From: Sphingorhabdus sp.
Lineage (GTDB): Bacteria; Pseudomonadota; Alphaproteobacteria; Sphingomonadales; Sphingomonadaceae
DNA: 64,000 nt
NCBI GenBank assembly: GCA_028279555.1
Contig: JANQNO010000002.1
Location: 124,001 to 188,000, forward strand
Direction of reading: 5' to 3'
Under the pieces are notes generated by a model. That model did not search any database, was not told the origin of the DNA, and saw only the letters and a program-made list of their open reading frames with translations. Each line of letters starts with the position of its first letter. Within the stretch, counting starts at the first letter, position 1. Shown one piece after another: positions 54,312 to 63,853 of this stretch. Both the position numbers and the translations under genes were made by a program.

Positions 54312-55439
54312 CTAATCGGCATCCTCGACATCGACCGTCTCGCCGGTGACGCGCTGGGCCAATGCAGCGGCGATGAAATTATCGAGCGCCCCGTCGAGCA
54401 CGTCGCCAGGCGCGGTCGAGATTTCGCCGGTGCGCAGATCTTTCACCTGCTGATAGGGCTGGAGCACATAGCTGCGGATCTGGTGGCCCCAGCCAATCTC
54501 GGTCTTGCTTTCATATTCGCTTCCGGCAGCTTCCTCGCGTTTGCGCAATTCGGCCTCATAGAGCCGTGCCTTCAGCATACCCATCGCGGTCGCCCGGTTC
54601 TTGTGCTGCGAGCGATCATTCTGGCTGGCGACGACGATGCCGGTCGGCTGGTGGGTGATGCGCACCGCGCTGTCGGTGGTGTTGACATGCTGCCCGCCAG
54701 CGCCAGATGCGCGGTAGGTATCGATCTTCAGATCGCCTTCATTGATGTCGATTTCGATATCATCGTCGATGACGGGATAGACCCATACGCTCGAAAAGCT
54801 GGTGTGGCGTTTGGCCGCGCTGTCATAGGGCGAGATGCGCACGAGCCGGTGCACACCGCTTTCGGTCTTGGCATACCCGAAGGCATTTTCGCCCTTGATC
54901 TGCATGGTGCAGCTTTTGATGCCGGCCTGGTCTCCGGCCTGATATTCGACCATCTCGGTCTTGTAGCCGCGGGCTTCTGCCCAGCGCATATACATGCGTT
55001 GCAGCATTTCGGCCCAGTCTTGGCTTTCGGTGCCGCCCGCGCCGGCATGTATCTCGATGAAACAGTCATTGCCGTCCGCTTCGCCCGAAAGCAGCGCAGC
55101 GACCTTGTCCTTGTCGGCGCGGTTGGCAAGCTTTTCGAGGTCGCCGACGCCCTCATCGGCCAGCGTCTCGTCGCCTTCCATTTCTGCCAGCTCTATGAGC
55201 TCGACCGTGCCGGTCTTTGCGTCATCGATTTCACGCACTGTGTTGATCGCGCTTTCAAGCCGGCGGCGTTCGCGCATGATCGCCTCGGCACCCTTCGGAT
55301 CGTCCCAGAGCGTCGGGTCCTCGACCTTGGCATTCAGCTCATCGAGCCTGCGCAGGGCCTTTTCCCAATCGAGCGACATGCGCACAAGATCGAGCGCGGC
55401 GTCAATACGTGTCACCAGATTTTCTGCGTCAGCGCGCAT
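54312..55439 (-). CDS. prfB: Peptide chain release factor 2
   Basis: A 375-residue class I release factor reading UGA and UAA. The catalytic GGQ is in RASGAGGQHVNTTDSAVRITH (residues ~250-255); the N-terminal coiled coil and domain 2 (SGVHRLVRISPYDSAAKRHTSF) are intact. There is no programmed frameshift: the frame is continuous from ATG at 55439. In many alphaproteobacteria prfB follows mrcA; here it lies 5 kb away on the opposite strand, behind the accessory block. Confidence 0.96.
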   Translation of the reverse strand: MRADAENLVTRIDAALDLVRMSLDWEKALRRLDELNAKVEDPTLWDDPKGAEAIMRERRRLESAINTVREIDDAKTGTVELIELAEMEGDETLADEGVGDLEKLANRADKDKVAALLSGEADGNDCFIEIHAGAGGTESQDWAEMLQRMYMRWAEARGYKTEMVEYQAGDQAGIKSCTMQIKGENAFGYAKTESGVHRLVRISPYDSAAKRHTSFSSVWVYPVIDDDIEIDINEGDLKIDTYRASGAGGQHVNTTDSAVRITHQPTGIVVASQNDRSQHKNRATAMGMLKARLYEAELRKREEAAGSEYESKTEIGWGHQIRSYVLQPYQQVKDLRTGEISTAPGDVLDGALDNFIAAALAQRVTGETVDVEDAD

Positions 55440-55511
55440 GATCTTCTCCGTGGATTTACCGTGGCAGCGCCTTTAGCCGAATAGGTGGCAAAGTAAAGCT
55501 GCGCCCGCCGC

Positions 55512-56477
55512 TCAGTATGCGAATGTCTGGCCGACCATTTCCTCCGACAGCATCCACAGCTTGTCCGCCTTTTCAGGGTCGACCGCATAGCTGCGCACGC
55601 CGCTAGACGTGTCTTCATCATCGACTTGCGCGACATGGCAGTCTTCAAGATAGACGCCGCCCTTGCCGTCAAGCTCTGGCGCGGTCGCGGCATAACAAGT
55701 CGTTGCTGCACCTTGCGGTATGGTCTTGAAGGTTGGCGTGCTTCCACCCGAATTTTCTTCCATACGCTTCGTCAGGAAAGCGATATCCTCCTCAGTCAGA
55801 TGACGCCCCAGATCGGTCTGAATACCGCCGGGATGCAGCGCAAGGCTATATACGCCCTTTTTCGCCAGGCGGGCTTCCAGACCAATAGTGAACAGGATAT
55901 TCGCGGTCTTCGACTGGCCGTAAGACTGCCATTTCTCATATTCACGCGCCTCGAAATTGGGATCATCCAGATTAACCGGTGTGATATGGTGGCCGCGGGA
56001 GGAAAGATTGACGATGCGTGGATGATTGCCTTTCAGAATAGCTGGCATCAGCAGGTTGGTCAGCAGGAAATGACCAACATGATTGGTTCCGAACTGCATC
56101 TCGAAACCATCAGCGGTCTTGCCTTGCGGGCAGGCCATCACACCGGCATTGTTGATCAGCAGATCGATGCTGTCATATTTTGCAAGAAAAGCATCGGCGA
56201 ATTTGCGAATGCTATCGAGCGATGCCAGATCCATTTCCATCAGCGTGATATTGGCACCGGGCAAGCTTGCGCGGATTTCGCCAGCGGCAGCCTCGCCTTT
56301 GGCCATGTCGCGCACGGGGATGACGATCTCTGCGCCGCTGGCGGCCATCGCCCGCGCGGTTTCCTGGCCGAGTCCTGAAGCGCCGCCGGTGATGACCACC
56401 AGCTTGCCGGACAGGTCGATTCCCTCCAGCACCTCGTCTGTTGTGGTGGTTGTCCCGAAACTGCTGCGGTCGGTCAT
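55512..56477 (-). CDS. Short-chain dehydrogenase, retinol-dehydrogenase-like
   Basis: A 321-residue SDR: VVITGGASGLGQETARAMA coenzyme motif, NNAGVMACP, catalytic Ser in IVNLSSRGHH and Y-G-Q-S-K in WQSYGQSKTANILF. VNLDDPNFEAREYEKWQ between Ser and Tyr and the long C-terminal part are typical of the WWOX/retinol-dehydrogenase-like group. The likely product is an oxidoreductase for a lipophilic alcohol or ketone. The rightmost member of the minus-strand block; the TonB receptor gene lies 112 bases upstream, across a terminator. Confidence 0.88.
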   Translation of the reverse strand: MTDRSSFGTTTTTDEVLEGIDLSGKLVVITGGASGLGQETARAMAASGAEIVIPVRDMAKGEAAAGEIRASLPGANITLMEMDLASLDSIRKFADAFLAKYDSIDLLINNAGVMACPQGKTADGFEMQFGTNHVGHFLLTNLLMPAILKGNHPRIVNLSSRGHHITPVNLDDPNFEAREYEKWQSYGQSKTANILFTIGLEARLAKKGVYSLALHPGGIQTDLGRHLTEEDIAFLTKRMEENSGGSTPTFKTIPQGAATTCYAATAPELDGKGGVYLEDCHVAQVDDEDTSSGVRSYAVDPEKADKLWMLSEEMVGQTFAY

Positions 56478-56524
56478 GCGAATCTCCTTTGGCAGGTCTA
56501 TGATCCAGCCCGCCCGTCAACGCA

Positions 56525-56560
56525 AAGAAAAAGGGCCGCCCCATTGCCGGGACGGCCCTC
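56525..56560 (-). terminator. Rho-independent terminator after the TonB receptor gene
   Basis: On the minus strand AGGGCCG pairs with CGGCCCT (stem arms at about 56532-56538 and 56553-56559), followed by TTTTTC. It separates the receptor gene from the downstream dehydrogenase. Confidence 0.8.
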
Positions 56561-56589
56561 TTTGCCGCGACGAAACCGTTGAGCTACGA

Positions 56590-59100
56590 TCAGAATTTGC
56601 CGCGGAGCGTGATGCCATAGCTGCGTGGTTCCTGAATGAATGCAGAGCGTGAGCCCGAGCGCAGCACAGTGTTGAATGTCACGCCGCGGGTAATCTCGTT
56701 GGTGAGATTGGTGACAAAAGCCTCAATCGCCCAGCGATCTTCGACATCACCCAATGCAGCGCGCATATTGATCTTCACATTACCGTCCTGCACGTCGAAG
56801 GGCACTGGAATTTGCGCTGCCAGGTTCGACGGATCAACGGCCTGCGTTGACGTCCGGCGATCGCTTTCAAAACGGATCTGGCTATTCAGTGTCAATTTCA
56901 GGCTGGTGCCCAGCTCGCGTTCGTAAGTAGCACCGCCAATGGCCACGATGTCGGGCGCATTTGTAAGCGAATTGCCGCAAAGCGCGAGCACGTTTGGTGA
57001 CGTCAATGTGCCTGCGCAGTCATTTGGATAGCGTGCATCGGTTATCGTAAGGCCACCGTTGAAGGTGAAATTGTCATTTGGACGAAGCACCGTCTCAATC
57101 TCGACCCCAGTGGTTTTTGCTGATGGCACGTTGAAAGTCTGGAACTGTGCGCCAGTGAACTCCAGAACCTGGAAGTTGGTAAATTCTTGATGGAAGGCCG
57201 CAATATTTAGCGTTACGGCATTATCAAGGAACTTGCCCTTTAGGCCAACTTCGTAAGCGTCAACTTCTTCCGAGGCAAAGCGCGGGTCGGCCCCTCCGGC
57301 GGCTGCCGTGGAATCGAGGTTGAAACCGCCTGATTTATAGCCGTGGGTAAAGCTGGCATATATGTTGACATTATCAAATGCATAACCCAGCTTACCGGTA
57401 TAGATCAGTTCTTCATCGTTGAATTCGCCTGCAAATGTGCGCGGCAGTGGAAAGACCGCTGCCTGCGGAAGATCTGCAGGCGCGGTAAAGGCAAAACAGC
57501 CGGTTCCGAAAATTGTATTGACCAGCGCTCCGGGAACAGCATTTGCGGCGATTGCGTTCAGGATTGCGGGGCAGAGCTGATTGTTGCTGGTGCCCTGAGC
57601 AAAGCTGCCATCCTTGCTTTCATCTGACCAGCGTAGGCCGACAGTCACATTCAGCCTGTCCGTAATATCCAGCGTATTGTGGGTGAATAGCGACCAGCTT
57701 GTGCTGTTCTGGGTATATAGATTGTTGTTTGTCGTGCCCGCTGGATCAACGCCGCTGAAAACTGTCAGTGGGTTGGCGCCAAGCGCGCCATTTGTTGCCG
57801 GGAACAGAAGCGCGCCGATCAGCTCGCCATAATCTTCACCAAGCCGGAAATTGGCTGATTGGAAAATATCCTCTTCGGAATAATAACCGCCGATGAGCCA
57901 GCTAAGCCTACCGTCAAGAGCGTCGCCCTGAACACGCAGCTCATGCGTCATGGTTTCAATCTGCGTGTTGTTCCCGGTGACATCAAAAACATCAAGGCCA
58001 GAAAAATCGGAATCGTAAGCTTCGAAAGAATCGAATTCACGATAAGAGCCAATATAGATGATGTCCGCACTATCGCCGAGCGGGAATTCAAATTCGCCAA
58101 CTATGCCCCAATTTTCGACATCGGTTATCGGTTCGAAGTTGACCGTTGCGATACGGTTGTCGACTGCCCGTTGCGCACTGGTTGTATCGAAAGCGCTGAC
58201 AGCCACATCCGGGGCCGACATGCCGCCTCGCGCACCCAGACCCACAAGGCCAAATATGCCGCCGGTTTCAACAGGCGACTGCAGAACTTCAAGGGCCGCA
58301 CCGAAAGGCGCATCGCTTTTCGAATAGTCAGCAACAACACGGCCTCTGATGCCGCTATCCGTTTCGAAACCGATCTGGCCCCTGATCAGATATTGGTCCT
58401 GCGCATTGGATTCGCCCACATTGTTGCCGTTTCGGTCGAGCAATGTGTAATATCCATCGCGGTTCCGATAGGCACCGGTCAAACGCAGAGCCACGCTGTC
58501 CTGCACAACCGGGACGTTTACTGCGCCCTGCACGCTGACGAGATCGCGGTTGCCATATGTTGCATTTACAAAGCCGCCAAATTCGTTGAGATCAGGCCGC
58601 ACATTTGTGATGTTGAGTGCACCTGCCGAAGTATTGCGCCCAAACAGAGTGCCCTGCGGGCCGCGCAGTACCTCGACACGCTCAACATCGACAAATTCGG
58701 AGAGCGCCACACCGGGCCGCGACTGATAGGCACCGTCGATAAAGATGCCAACCGCGCTTTCAAAGCCGATATTGTTTGATGTTGTACCGACGCCGCGAAT
58801 GCGAAGCACGACCGAGCCCGATGCAAGCTGCGCATTGGAGGTCGAGAAGCTCGGCGATACCTGGGTGATATCCTGTACGTTGACGACGCCCTGCTGCTCG
58901 AGTTGAGCTGGGCTGACCGCGGTTACGGCAAGGGGGATATCCTGCACATCCTCGGCACGCCGTGTAGCGGTCACGATGATGATGCCATCGTCTTCATCCT
59001 CGGCAACTTCGTCATTCTGCGCGTCTTGTGCGTAACCCGCCGCCGGGATCAGCATGCTGCTGCAAAAGGCAGCCGCGATGAATTTGTTGAATTTTCGCAT
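56590..59100 (-). CDS. TonB-dependent outer-membrane receptor
   Basis: An 836-residue receptor with a signal peptide (ending AAGYA|QDA), a TonB-box-like segment IIIVTATRRAED, a plug domain (IPLAVTAVSPAQLEQQG, VLRGPQGTLFGRNTSAGALNI) and a 22-strand barrel ending in an aromatic C-terminus (YGITLRGKF). No STN signalling domain is present. It belongs to the large group that sphingomonads use for carbohydrates, aromatics and terpenoids as well as iron; the substrate is not shown. AGGAG precedes the ATG. Given its neighbours (SDRs, GST, racemase) it may import their substrate. Confidence 0.95.
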   Translation of the reverse strand: MRKFNKFIAAAFCSSMLIPAAGYAQDAQNDEVAEDEDDGIIIVTATRRAEDVQDIPLAVTAVSPAQLEQQGVVNVQDITQVSPSFSTSNAQLASGSVVLRIRGVGTTSNNIGFESAVGIFIDGAYQSRPGVALSEFVDVERVEVLRGPQGTLFGRNTSAGALNITNVRPDLNEFGGFVNATYGNRDLVSVQGAVNVPVVQDSVALRLTGAYRNRDGYYTLLDRNGNNVGESNAQDQYLIRGQIGFETDSGIRGRVVADYSKSDAPFGAALEVLQSPVETGGIFGLVGLGARGGMSAPDVAVSAFDTTSAQRAVDNRIATVNFEPITDVENWGIVGEFEFPLGDSADIIYIGSYREFDSFEAYDSDFSGLDVFDVTGNNTQIETMTHELRVQGDALDGRLSWLIGGYYSEEDIFQSANFRLGEDYGELIGALLFPATNGALGANPLTVFSGVDPAGTTNNNLYTQNSTSWSLFTHNTLDITDRLNVTVGLRWSDESKDGSFAQGTSNNQLCPAILNAIAANAVPGALVNTIFGTGCFAFTAPADLPQAAVFPLPRTFAGEFNDEELIYTGKLGYAFDNVNIYASFTHGYKSGGFNLDSTAAAGGADPRFASEEVDAYEVGLKGKFLDNAVTLNIAAFHQEFTNFQVLEFTGAQFQTFNVPSAKTTGVEIETVLRPNDNFTFNGGLTITDARYPNDCAGTLTSPNVLALCGNSLTNAPDIVAIGGATYERELGTSLKLTLNSQIRFESDRRTSTQAVDPSNLAAQIPVPFDVQDGNVKINMRAALGDVEDRWAIEAFVTNLTNEITRGVTFNTVLRSGSRSAFIQEPRSYGITLRGKF

Positions 59101-59290
59101 TATGTGTTCTCCTCAAAACAAACCGATTATGTTGCAGGCATGCTGCAGGCCTCTTTGCGGGCCTTTCACCGGGAAGTTGGCTTTAATTGATAGGTTAAAT
59201 TGCGGACTCGTCCAGTTTTTTGACGTTTTATGACGCGGATTGGGGAAAGATTGTGGCATTTTTGCCGCGCTTGTTTATGGGCGTTTTGCA

Positions 59291-61492
59291 ATGTTTGATC
59301 GCGCCAAAATCATCGACGATTCATTTGCTCGCAGGCTGCGTGACGGAATTTTCCCGCAACCCGGTCCGCACAGCAAAAATGCTGCAGAATTTGCTGCGCA
59401 CCGGCTGGTCGACATATTCGATAGCCAAATCATGTCGCGGCATCTCGATTTCTGGGCGCGGCAATCCAAAGGCAAGACATTCTATTCGATCGGTTCCTCC
59501 GGGCATGAGGGCGTTGCAGCTATGGCCGCCGCGTCGCGGCAAAGCGATATGGCCTTTCTGCATTACCGCGACGGGGCCTTCCTGATCCAGCGCAAGAAAC
59601 AGCAGGGCGGGCTGACGCCGCTGCATGACATGGCGCTTAGCTTTACAGCATCGGCGGACGATCCAATTTCGGGCGGTCGGCACAAGGTGCTGGGCTGCGC
59701 GAAGACATTTGTGCCGCCGCAGACGAGTACGATTGCATCGCATCTGCCCAAGGCGGTCGGCGCAGCTCATGCCATTGGCCGGGCCAAGCGCCAGGCACTT
59801 GCCGATGCGATATTGCCAGATGATGCCGTGATCCTGTGCTCTTTCGGAGATGCGTCGGCCAACCATTCGACGGCGCAGGGTGCGATCAATGCAGCGGCAT
59901 GGACCGCTTATCAGGGGCTGCCCATGCCGATCGTCTTTCTGTGCGAAGACAATGGCATCGGCATTTCCGTACGCACCCCCGGCGGCTGGATTGAGGCGAA
60001 TTTTTCGCAGCGCGCAGGGCTGCATTATATCGCCTGCGACGGGCTCGATATGGTCGACGCGCTCAGCGGTTGCAGCGAAGCGGTGGCTTGGGCGCGGCAG
60101 AAGCGGCAGCCGGTTTTTTTGCACATGCGCACCATACGCCTGATGGGCCATGCCGGAGCCGATGTCGAAGCCGGCTATGCGGATATGGCTGAGATCGAAG
60201 CGGCCGAAGCGCAGGATCCGCTGTTGCACAGCGCGCGCATCTTGCTTGAGCGGCAGATTTTGGGTGCCGACGAAATTGCCGCGCGTTACGAGACTATGCG
60301 CGCCCGCGTACAGCGCGTCGCGGGCAAGGCGCTGAACCGGCCCAAGCTGCCAGATGCCGATACCGTGATGGCAACAATTGAACCCAAGCAAAAAACAAAA
60401 ACATCATCTTCGCTGCCAGGCGATGCAGCGCGACAGAAAATTTTTGCCAAAGACCAGCGCAACCTTTCCAAACCGGCGACTCTCGCCAAGGCGCTCAATT
60501 TTGCGCTTGCCGATCTTATGCTGCAATATCCTCAGATTTCGGTTTTTGGCGAAGATGTGGGCAGAAAAGGCGGCGTCTATGGCGTTACCCAAGGCTTGCA
60601 AAACAAGTTTGGCGCAGCAAGAATATTCGATACGCTGCTGGATGAGCAGACGATTTTGGGAACCGCCATCGGCATGGCGCATAATGGCTTTGTACCGATC
60701 CCGGAAATTCAGTTTCTTGCCTATTTGCACAATGCCGAAGACCAGCTACGCGGCGAAGCGGCAACGCTCAGCTTTTTCTCCGCGCAGCAATATCAAAACC
60801 CAATGGTCGTGCGTATTGCCGGGCTGCCCTATCAGAAGGGGTTTGGCGGCCATTTCCACAACGACAATAGTCTGGCCGTTCTCACCGACATTCCCGGCAT
60901 TATCGTCGCGTGCCCATCGGGCGCTGCCGATGCACCCGGGATGTTGCGCGAATGTGTCAGGCTGGCGCATGAGGATGGCAGGGTGGTGGTCTTTGTCGAA
61001 CCGATCGCACTATACCATACAGCGGATCTCGAGGCAGCTGGCGATGAAGGGTGGCTGGCGGATTATGCTGCACCGGATGAGGCGCAGCAAATTCGCTTCG
61101 GTGCTCCGCATCTTCATGGCGACGGAACGGATTTGTGCATCCTTTCCTATGGCAATGGATATTATCTTTCGCGGCAAGCCGAGACAGCGCTGCGCAAGGC
61201 GGGCATAACAACAAGGATTGTCGATTTGCGCTGGCTGCATCCGCTAAGCGAAGAAGCCATCTTGGAAGCAGCCGCACCCTGCGAGCGGATTCTCATTGTC
61301 GATGAATGCCGCCGCTCGGGCAGCCTGTCGGAGAAGCTGATGACGATGCTGGCGGAAGCAGGTCGCGGTGATGCATCGAGCCGATTGACGGCGGAGGACT
61401 GTTTCATCGCGCTCGGGCCCGCCGCCGAGGTGACGCTGCCCTCCAAAGACAGCATCATCGCCGCTGCTGGGAAAGCGGTGGGCAGGACATGA
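59291..61492 (+). CDS. Fused 2-oxo-acid dehydrogenase E1 (alpha-beta) protein
   Basis: A 733-residue fusion of the two E1 subunits of a branched-chain 2-oxo-acid dehydrogenase. The alpha part (~1-370) has IGSSGHEGVAAMAAA, the ThDP motif FGDASANHSTAQGAINAA and CEDNGIGISV; a linker with KQKTKTSS follows; the beta part (~395-733) has FGEDVGRKGGVYGVT, RIFDTLLDEQTILGTAIGMAHNGF, PEIQFLAYLHNAEDQL and WLHPLSEEAI. ThDP-dependent decarboxylation of a 2-oxo acid and transfer to a lipoyl E2 is expected. No E2 or E3 gene is near; the partner here is a FabD-like protein whose ATG overlaps the stop (ATGA). ATG 59291 is chosen. Confidence 0.88.
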   Translation: MFDRAKIIDDSFARRLRDGIFPQPGPHSKNAAEFAAHRLVDIFDSQIMSRHLDFWARQSKGKTFYSIGSSGHEGVAAMAAASRQSDMAFLHYRDGAFLIQRKKQQGGLTPLHDMALSFTASADDPISGGRHKVLGCAKTFVPPQTSTIASHLPKAVGAAHAIGRAKRQALADAILPDDAVILCSFGDASANHSTAQGAINAAAWTAYQGLPMPIVFLCEDNGIGISVRTPGGWIEANFSQRAGLHYIACDGLDMVDALSGCSEAVAWARQKRQPVFLHMRTIRLMGHAGADVEAGYADMAEIEAAEAQDPLLHSARILLERQILGADEIAARYETMRARVQRVAGKALNRPKLPDADTVMATIEPKQKTKTSSSLPGDAARQKIFAKDQRNLSKPATLAKALNFALADLMLQYPQISVFGEDVGRKGGVYGVTQGLQNKFGAARIFDTLLDEQTILGTAIGMAHNGFVPIPEIQFLAYLHNAEDQLRGEAATLSFFSAQQYQNPMVVRIAGLPYQKGFGGHFHNDNSLAVLTDIPGIIVACPSGAADAPGMLRECVRLAHEDGRVVVFVEPIALYHTADLEAAGDEGWLADYAAPDEAQQIRFGAPHLHGDGTDLCILSYGNGYYLSRQAETALRKAGITTRIVDLRWLHPLSEEAILEAAAPCERILIVDECRRSGSLSEKLMTMLAEAGRGDASSRLTAEDCFIALGPAAEVTLPSKDSIIAAAGKAVGRT

Positions 61493-62526
61493 GCAAAGAG
61501 ACTGCCCTTGTCGTTTGCCCGGGCCGGGGAACCTATAATGCGGCGGAGCTCGGCTATCTGCAACGCTGGCATGACGGCGGCGGCGATTTTGTCGCCATGC
61601 TCGATGATCTGCGCAAGAAAGAGGGGCAAACGGATATTTCGAGCCTCGACCGCGCAGCGAAGTTTTCATCCAGGCAGCATCTGACCAGCGATAATGCCTC
61701 GCTCTTGATCTATGCCTGCGCGCTGGCCGATTTTGCGGCGATCGACCGCGACAGGTTCGAAATTGCCGCGATCACCGGTAATTCGATGGGCTGGTATCTG
61801 GCGCTTGCCTCCGCCGACGTGCTCTCGCTGGAAGATGGCGCGGCGCTGGTGAACAATATGGGCCGGCTGATGCATGAGAAGGGCGTCGGCGGGCAGATCG
61901 TCTGGCCGCTGGTAGATGCGGATTGGCGCATCGACCCGGAAAGGCAGGCACTTTGCGAACAGTTGCTCGCGGAGGCAGCTGATCGTGAGGATATCGCGGT
62001 GCATATCTCAATCCAACTTGGCGGCATGCTCGTTTTTGCCGCCGATGATGCTGGCCTGAAATGGCTGGCTGGCAAGCTGCCGAAAGATGATCGCTTCCCG
62101 ATGCGGCTGAACCACCATGCCGCGTTTCATTCTCCTCTGCTCGATCATATCGTGCCCGAGGCGCAAGCGAATAACCCGATGGAGAGCTTTGGCGGCGGGC
62201 GGATACCGCTGATTGACGGAACCGGGCGGATCTGGTCGCCCAAAGCCTTCGATCCTGCGGGAATCTATCGATACACGCTGGGGCATCAAATCAACCGCAG
62301 CTATGATTTTTCGCGCGCTGTTCAGGTCGCTGCAGCGGAATTCGCCCCCGATCGCATCATTATCCTCGGCCCCGGAACAACGCTGGGCGCGCCAACCGCA
62401 CAGGCGCTGATTGATGCAGGATTAAACAGCTTTTCAGGTAAGGCGGAGTTCCAAAAGTTGCAAAATGACGATCCCTATCTGCTGTCGATGGGGATTGAGG
62501 AACAAAGAAAAATCGCTTGCGGATGA
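61489..62526 (+). CDS. FabD-like acyltransferase-domain protein
   Basis: A 345-residue protein with an acyltransferase (malonyl-CoA:ACP transacylase) fold: an N-terminal ALVVCPGRGTYN in place of the usual FPGQGSQ, the nucleophile elbow ITGNSMGWYLAL (Ser99), and a candidate catalytic His in LNHHAAFHSPLLDHI. The C-terminal half keeps the FabD-like GRIWSPKAFDP and RIIILGPGTTLGAP. The canonical Arg that binds malonyl carboxylate is not evident, so another acyl group is possible. It is translationally coupled to the fused E1, an unusual pairing. Confidence 0.8.
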   Translation: MSKETALVVCPGRGTYNAAELGYLQRWHDGGGDFVAMLDDLRKKEGQTDISSLDRAAKFSSRQHLTSDNASLLIYACALADFAAIDRDRFEIAAITGNSMGWYLALASADVLSLEDGAALVNNMGRLMHEKGVGGQIVWPLVDADWRIDPERQALCEQLLAEAADREDIAVHISIQLGGMLVFAADDAGLKWLAGKLPKDDRFPMRLNHHAAFHSPLLDHIVPEAQANNPMESFGGGRIPLIDGTGRIWSPKAFDPAGIYRYTLGHQINRSYDFSRAVQVAAAEFAPDRIIILGPGTTLGAPTAQALIDAGLNSFSGKAEFQKLQNDDPYLLSMGIEEQRKIACG

Positions 62527-62596
62527 CACCATCGATTCAGCCTGTTAGGCAGACCGCATCCGATTCACCAACAAGAATAAAGGGAATTGTCGCCAC

Positions 62597-63298
62597 ATGG
62601 CCGAAGAAATCGAATTCTGGGATTTTGAAGATGAGGGCGAAATGGTCGAGGCCGTGGCCGGCGATATCAAATTCATCATCGAAAGCGCGCTCGATGCGCG
62701 CGGCGAAGCGCTTGTCGCCTTTCCGGGTGGCTCCACGCCGGCACCGATTTTCGACAAGCTGGCGGCTTCCGACATCAAATGGAAATATGTGACCATCGTG
62801 CCGACCGACGACCGTCTGGTGGCGGTCAATAGCGAGCTTTCCAATGTCGCCGATATTGCCCGCATTTTTCTGCCGCTTGGTGCGCGCGTGTTGCCGCTGA
62901 CCAGCGAGGCAGAGGATTACAAGCTTGCCGGCAATGCCGCCAATGCCCGCCTTAGCGACCTGAAATGGCCGCCGGACCTGGTCTGGCTGGGCATGGGCGC
63001 GGATGGGCACACGGCCTCGATTTTCCCGGGGCCGGATATGGAAGATGCGCTCGAAGGGCCGGATGATATGCTTGCCACCGGCATCGAGCCCGATCCGCTG
63101 CCCGAAGAGGCGCCGGTCAACCGGGTGACCATGACCGCTGCGGCGATCAGGCAGGCACGAACGACGATGCTCGTCTTCAAGGGCGCGGGCAAGCGGGCGG
63201 TACTCGACGAGGCCATTGCCCTGGGCGCAGAGTCGCCCTATCCGATCGGGCGTGTGATCGACAAAATCACCGTGCCGATCGATATCTATTGCATGTGA
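62597..63298 (+). CDS. pgl: 6-phosphogluconolactonase
   Basis: Hydrolyses 6-phosphoglucono-lactone to 6-phosphogluconate. A 233-residue NagB/Pgl-type protein with LVAFPGGSTPAPIFDKLA, TIVPTDDRLV, VWLGMGADGHTASIFPG (the His and GADGHTAS signature of Pgl) and NRVTMTAAAI. It lies far from edd in this window, apart from the glucose-pathway genes it is often linked to. Preceded by AAAGGG at a slightly long distance from the ATG. Confidence 0.93.
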   Translation: MAEEIEFWDFEDEGEMVEAVAGDIKFIIESALDARGEALVAFPGGSTPAPIFDKLAASDIKWKYVTIVPTDDRLVAVNSELSNVADIARIFLPLGARVLPLTSEAEDYKLAGNAANARLSDLKWPPDLVWLGMGADGHTASIFPGPDMEDALEGPDDMLATGIEPDPLPEEAPVNRVTMTAAAIRQARTTMLVFKGAGKRAVLDEAIALGAESPYPIGRVIDKITVPIDIYCM

Positions 63299-63311
63299 GT
63301 AAGGAGCGCGG

Positions 63312-63713
63312 TCAGATAGGCCGCAAATTGCGCTTCTTGCTGTCTTCTTGGCGGTCGAGTTTCTTCAGATAGAAGGGCACGTCGGATTCGCCCTGGCCCA
63401 CCGGTTTGCGGGCAACTTTGGGATCGATCGGCTGATCGAAAGCGATTCCGATCCGGCCCTCGGCGACCCATGCCACCGTGCCGGTGATCCAGCCGATATT
63501 GCGCAGGTTGAGCTCGACCTTCTCGCCCCGGGCCACCTGGACGGGGGCTTCGGCCATCAATCCGCCGGCAGAAAGATTGCGAATTCGAACCTCGCCCTCT
63601 TCCTTGGAAGCCGGAAACCGCAGGACGGCCTTCAAAAACAGGCTATCTCGGTCCGCATCGCGCTTTGCGACGCCTTCGCTGGATTCAGAAATTTTTCGCG
63701 ACAGATCAACCAT
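63312..63713 (-). CDS. PilZ-domain protein
   Basis: A 133-residue protein with a PilZ c-di-GMP-binding fold: FLKAVLRFPASKEEGEVRIRNLSAGGLMAEAP gives the D/N-x-S-x-x-G motif as NLSAGG. The usual RxxxR before the domain is only partly present (KRDADRDS). VELNLRNIGWITGTVAWVAEGRIGIAFDQPI completes the barrel. Binding of c-di-GMP is therefore possible but not certain. AGGA precedes the ATG at 63713; upstream in-frame starts were rejected. Next to dksA. Confidence 0.85.
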   Translation of the reverse strand: MVDLSRKISESSEGVAKRDADRDSLFLKAVLRFPASKEEGEVRIRNLSAGGLMAEAPVQVARGEKVELNLRNIGWITGTVAWVAEGRIGIAFDQPIDPKVARKPVGQGESDVPFYLKKLDRQEDSKKRNLRPI

Positions 63714-63853
63714 TTGTATTCCTGGCACCCTGAAATAACTTTTTACATGATGAAAATTGCCAGAAAGAGGTAGCAAAAAAGTTAACGGCGACCCCCGAAA
63801 TGCTTGGCTTTGCGTTCTTTTGTTAACCAAGCGGCTGCGGAAGCAGGGCCGGT

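Noticed and set aside
59321-60391. 356-codon minus-strand frame inside the fused E1 gene
   Set aside because: Antisense shadow; Cys/His/Arg-rich without motif.
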